This document shows, one piece after another, positions 60,626 through 64,000 of a DNA stretch of 64,000 nt (within the stretch, counting starts at the first letter, position 1; each line of letters starts with the position of its first letter). The stretch lies in assembly GCF_046244385.1 (NCBI RefSeq), contig NZ_CP176366.1, positions 3,782,001 to 3,846,000 of the forward strand, read 5' to 3'. The notes beneath the pieces are model-generated. The model did no database searches. It saw only the letters and a list, made by a program, of their open reading frames with translations, and was not told the origin of the DNA. The position numbers and the translations under genes were made by a program. The stretch comes from Methanospirillum stamsii (GTDB taxonomy: Archaea; Halobacteriota; Methanomicrobia; Methanomicrobiales; Methanospirillaceae).

Positions 60626-60954
60626 TCTTCGCTCCACGAAATTACGGATGCTCCTCCGGCATGAATCCTGTACCTGATCCATCCGGGTCTTCGATAAATC
60701 CAGAACTGGATCTCACCCGGAACCGAACCGGTTCTGATAAGTTCTGACAGACTGGCCAGTTCATGAGGAAAATGGGTGATTGTCAACCGTTTATTCGAGC
60801 GGATCACGAGGAAGAGAGCTTTGTTCTCCTTCCACCCGATAAGATCAAATCTTCGTTTCCTGCCGGTTATCTTCTCAGCCCTATATCCGGCCTTTTCAAG
60901 AGAAGTCATTGCGGCATACTCCGCTGTTCTTCCGGATTGCCAGGTAGTACTCAT
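60622..60954 (-). CDS. PD-(D/E)xK nuclease-fold protein, catalytic site altered
   Basis: 110 residues resembling archaeal Hjc-type resolvase folds: G-R-T-A-E-Y-A-A (Glu12), G-Y-R-A-E-K-I, R-R-F-D-L-I-G-W (Asp37) and A-L-F-L-V-I-R-S. The motif normally Q/E-x-K after the second strand is V-I-R, so the Lys of the active site is missing. It heads the operon of the PrimPol gene. It may bind junctions or DNA without cutting. Confidence 0.65.
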   Translation of the reverse strand: MSTTWQSGRTAEYAAMTSLEKAGYRAEKITGRKRRFDLIGWKENKALFLVIRSNKRLTITHFPHELASLSELIRTGSVPGEIQFWIYRRPGWIRYRIHAGGASVISWSEE

Positions 60955-61419
60955 AGAAGTCCCCTCCTTCCGGAGTGGAATAGAGGATAAAGTCCTTTAC
61001 TCTTGAGAACACATGTTACGATTACCCCTGCTTGATTTCTTATGCGGCCAAGCTTTGAAAATTGGCGGGGGTACCCAGGTTTATCTTCGCATTGATTATT
61101 CACGTAAATCACCAGAGATTGCGTTTTTATCCTGTTTCTTTATTATTTCTGAATACAGGATTTTTTTATCAACCTCTCATATGCCCCTCTAACTGACAAG
61201 GGTCTTACACAAATAACTAATTTATAAATAAAAAGATACCTAATTGGGCGGGCGATTAATCAGCTTATGAGATGAAAATTTACCTTAAGAGGAATAATTC
61301 TGATTGTGAGGCTATATATAGCGCGAAAAATCGGAGATACTTTTTAGAGATCTGAAATTTATCTCATAAATAATATATATAAAAATTTATACCTCATTAA
61401 AACCAGGATACTATCAGGG
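60955..61419. promoter_or_regulatory. Divergent promoter region between the replication operon and a surface protein
   Basis: 465 bases without a gene. On the plus strand a TATA box (ATATATATAAAAA, about 61373-61385) lies about 35 bases before the start at 61420. Nearer the replication operon I see only a GC-rich patch (61045-61080) with GGGGGTACCC and no clear structure. Confidence 0.45.
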
Positions 61420-64000
61420 ATGCCGGGGCTTATGGGGATGAACAATCTTTTCTCGTATCTGTGGATATCAGTTTTCATTATGCTCATATTCTGCACAATA
61501 GCAGCAGGATCAGACACGCCGGAGATAGAACACAATACTCTGTTCCAGAACATGAGTGATAATCTACTATCGTCGGATGATAGCAGAATTTTGCTTTCAG
61601 CCGTTCTGGATAGAAATTCAGAGTTACAAACTGCAATCATTGCTGCAGATAGTAAAACCGGACCACCAGTGAGGACTGAAGGGACCGGATGGCATGATGT
61701 TACCATGCCGGCTGTCATATCTGAACCAGGGCAATACCGGGTTGTCAATGATTATACTGGTGTAGGTGAACAGATCGGTCTTTTGATCAACTGTTCGGAT
61801 GTCTATGTTGATGGAAACGGCCATACCTTCTCCGGTTCGTATGAAAATTATTGCTATGGCGTTGTTGCAGCGAATGATTACGAGATATCAAACATTACCG
61901 TAACGAATTTTAATAGCCGGAGATGTACCATCGGAGTTGCTTATTTAGGTGTTTTAGCCGGTGAAATAATAAACACGACCCATTATACGAATACCGGGGG
62001 AATATCGGTTGGAAACGGGGGTTCCATCCATATCACTCATAATACTATCTCCGGATATGATTCAGAAAATCCCTCCACTGAGATCTTTGGTATCGCAGGG
62101 ACTGATGTCTCTGACCTGATTATTGAAGAAAACCAGATCTCAGATTTCGGCTCATCTGTTTACGCACTCAATTCAATTGGAATGATGTTTTCCAATGCAC
62201 ATAATTCCACTGTCCGGAATAATACCATGTCAGGACCGCTTGCAGTCGGACTTAATATTGAAAATACTGATGTAGAGGACAGTTTATATTCAAATATTTA
62301 TAATAACCGGATATCAGGAGCTGATTCTCTTGGACTCAGTATTAGTAATGGATTATTTAGGGTAGCGAATAACACGGTTTTTTCCGGGAAAAATGGGATA
62401 TTGGTAACTGCAGACGACTCATTTATCACACAAAATATCATCCGTGATAATGCTGGAAATGGTCTTTCAATACATGGGAGAAATCTGACTATCCGGGAGA
62501 ATATCCTGACAAATAATACATATAATTTTTATATTGACGGATTAGAAACCGAAGATTTTCTCCATACTATTGACCGGACAAATCTTTGCAACGGAAGGCC
62601 TCTTATCTATATCCGGGAATCTGAAGGCGACCTTATCGGTAAGACAGATAATCCGGCGATGGTGCTTGCGGTAAACTCCCGAAACCTCACCGTCCGGGAT
62701 GTTTCAACCGGATCAAACGTGGCCGGAATATTCCTTGTGAATTCAACGGGATCACATGTTTCTCATGCAACAGATTCAGGTTCTATTACCGGATCTGTAG
62801 CATTGAGATCGAATAACTGCAGCATTTCAGATCTCATCGTATCCGCTAACAAGGGTTATGGAGTTACCCTTTTTGAGACAAGTAACATCACATTTAACCG
62901 GTTAGATGTATCCGGATCTTCAAACACTGGTATCTTGGTACAGGTCTCCAGAGATACCCGGATAAACAACAGTTCTGTTGGCAATTTTAATCCAGAAACC
63001 CACGAGGATGATGCATCTGGTATTGAGATAAGTGAAAGTCATGGCATCGTAATAAATGATTCTGAATTCTCAAATGGTCCTTATTATGGTGTTTTTGTGG
63101 CAAATTGTAAGAATGTGTCAGTTCAAAACACAAAAATCATGGGTAACAAGGAGTCTGGTGTTTACTTCATACAGGATTCTTTTGTGTCAGTTGATAATTC
63201 TGACATTCTGGATAATGAAGACTGCGGAATTTCAATGGACTTTATCAGTAACTTTACCCTTAACCGGAATTTTGTCACCGGGAATAAAAAGTCCGGAGTA
63301 ATGTTTCTTGACGTAAAGGATGGGATAATAGCCGACAATCTTTTTAATAACTCGGAAAATGTGATATTTGTTTATGAAAAGACTCCGCTTGTGTGGAATA
63401 CTACTCTCACACAGGGTGAAAATATTGCAGGCGGGCCGTATCTTGGTGGTAATTTCTGGGCGAATCTGAATGGTTCAGGATTTTCACAGACTCATGCTGA
63501 CCGGGGAGATGGGATATGCAATGCATCCTACCGTATTGCTACAGAAAATATGGATTATCTTCCGCTGGCCGTTCCATCAGACGATATTATTCCTGATTTT
63601 ATCGCAGGTCCAATCTCCGGAACACCCCCTCTTTCGGTGAAATTCACTGATAATTCGACCGGATATCCAAAAGCATGGAACTGGACATTCGGGGATGGCA
63701 CATTCTCAAGCGAACAAAACCCTATTCACATCTATTCCGGGATAGGTAGGTATTCAGTGATCCTGGAAGTCACCGGTAGAGACGGAAAACAGGGAATCAC
63801 TCAAAAACAAGGATTTATTGATGTAAATGCCGGAAGGTATATCGGTCCGAACGGGATGCTTTTTGTGAATTCTACTCCGCAAAATGCATCAATATACCTT
63901 GATAATCTGTTTATTGGTCTTTCTCCACTAAAAGCGATTGGAATTTCTGCTGGACAGCATACGATAATGATTTCACATGAGGGGTATCAGAATAGGACTG
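61420..64000 (+). CDS. Large surface protein: beta-helix, PKD and PEGA domains (3' end outside the window)
   Basis: The frame is open to the window end (at least 860 residues). ATG 61420 is the first start; ATG 61432 and 61438 are alternatives. A signal peptide (L-W-I-S-V-F-I-M-L-I-F) is followed by a long right-handed beta-helix (about residues 85-700; repeated N-N-T/I-I-S-G and N-x-G-I-x-V patterns, like NosD/PbH1). A PKD domain follows (about 728-805; P-L-S-V-K-F-T-D-N-S, W-N-W-T-F-G-D-G-T-F-S), then a PEGA-type domain (S-T-P-Q-N-A-S-I-Y-L-D-N). This is typical of extracellular carbohydrate-binding or adhesive proteins of methanogens. Confidence 0.88.
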   Translation, partial: MPGLMGMNNLFSYLWISVFIMLIFCTIAAGSDTPEIEHNTLFQNMSDNLLSSDDSRILLSAVLDRNSELQTAIIAADSKTGPPVRTEGTGWHDVTMPAVISEPGQYRVVNDYTGVGEQIGLLINCSDVYVDGNGHTFSGSYENYCYGVVAANDYEISNITVTNFNSRRCTIGVAYLGVLAGEIINTTHYTNTGGISVGNGGSIHITHNTISGYDSENPSTEIFGIAGTDVSDLIIEENQISDFGSSVYALNSIGMMFSNAHNSTVRNNTMSGPLAVGLNIENTDVEDSLYSNIYNNRISGADSLGLSISNGLFRVANNTVFSGKNGILVTADDSFITQNIIRDNAGNGLSIHGRNLTIRENILTNNTYNFYIDGLETEDFLHTIDRTNLCNGRPLIYIRESEGDLIGKTDNPAMVLAVNSRNLTVRDVSTGSNVAGIFLVNSTGSHVSHATDSGSITGSVALRSNNCSISDLIVSANKGYGVTLFETSNITFNRLDVSGSSNTGILVQVSRDTRINNSSVGNFNPETHEDDASGIEISESHGIVINDSEFSNGPYYGVFVANCKNVSVQNTKIMGNKESGVYFIQDSFVSVDNSDILDNEDCGISMDFISNFTLNRNFVTGNKKSGVMFLDVKDGIIADNLFNNSENVIFVYEKTPLVWNTTLTQGENIAGGPYLGGNFWANLNGSGFSQTHADRGDGICNASYRIATENMDYLPLAVPSDDIIPDFIAGPISGTPPLSVKFTDNSTGYPKAWNWTFGDGTFSSEQNPIHIYSGIGRYSVILEVTGRDGKQGITQKQGFIDVNAGRYIGPNGMLFVNSTPQNASIYLDNLFIGLSPLKAIGISAGQHTIMISHEGYQNRT

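Noticed and set aside
1..64000. CRISPR arrays, tRNA, rRNA and intact insertion sequences
   Set aside because: I looked for regularly spaced repeats, tRNA arm consensus, rRNA segments and transposase motifs and saw none.

Overview
The window is chromosomal DNA from a methanogenic archaeon, most likely a Methanospirillum-like member of the Methanomicrobiales. This rests on a methyl-coenzyme M reductase accessory protein (McrD), a methanopterin-pathway beta-RFAP synthase, a DUF3821 surface protein, PKD/beta-helix surface proteins, archaeal-style PAS and 7TM histidine kinases, archaeal TATA boxes, and densely packed genes with ATGA overlaps. The genus is inferred from gene content, not from a marker-gene comparison. 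I see no rRNA, tRNA, CRISPR array or intact insertion sequence.

Layout. 0-4.4 kb: a metal-chelate ABC transporter operon (binding protein cut by the window edge, permease, ATPase) continuing into a SAM methyltransferase and a CooC-like metal-insertion ATPase. 4.4-6.8 kb: an ABC-2 exporter with a tiny Cys-rich protein in front, divergent from an HxlR regulator, with two tandem operators between them. 6.9-10.2 kb: two paralogous secreted proteins and an alpha/beta hydrolase lacking its nucleophile. 10.9-16.6 kb: mcrD, a PAS histidine kinase convergent with a response regulator, and an ACT-domain/UPF0210 pair. 16.7-23 kb: large secreted or lipid-binding-like proteins of unknown role. 23.1-25.3 kb: an autoregulated HTH/SdpI-like/PH-like membrane operon. 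25.3-29.1 kb: purQ and purSL. 29.2-37.4 kb: GNAT, TPR repeats, a 7TM histidine kinase, a DrrAB-like exporter, an orphan hicB with a dead hicA, a flavin reductase and a second methyltransferase. 38.2-39.8 kb: a chorismate-lyase/beta-RFAP synthase fusion. 40.1-47 kb: two paralogous secreted proteins with a conserved switch-like 5' leader, bracketing a lactate permease, a shikimate-kinase-like enzyme and a DUF3821 protein. 47.3-51.2 kb: a substrate-binding lipoprotein paired with a sensor kinase that lacks its phospho-histidine.

51.3-61 kb is an accessory island: VapBC-like genes, a frameshifted RhuM gene, a frameshifted Mrr nuclease, an AAA ATPase with a TOPRIM-like partner, a clipped HicB-like gene, a HEPN-MNT pair, and a PrimPol-helicase replication operon. 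The 3' end of the last gene of that operon is repeated twice downstream, and each interval between copies holds one defence or toxin-antitoxin cassette, which suggests stepwise accretion at one gene end. The window ends inside a large beta-helix/PKD/PEGA surface protein.

The most interesting items are the defence cassettes punctuated by repeated gene ends (53.9-57.2 kb), the conserved anti-Shine-Dalgarno leader in front of two secreted paralogs (40.8 and 47.0 kb), the small Cys-rich protein/HxlR/exporter unit (4.4-6.8 kb) and the SdpI/PH-like operon with its perfect operator (23.1-25.3 kb).
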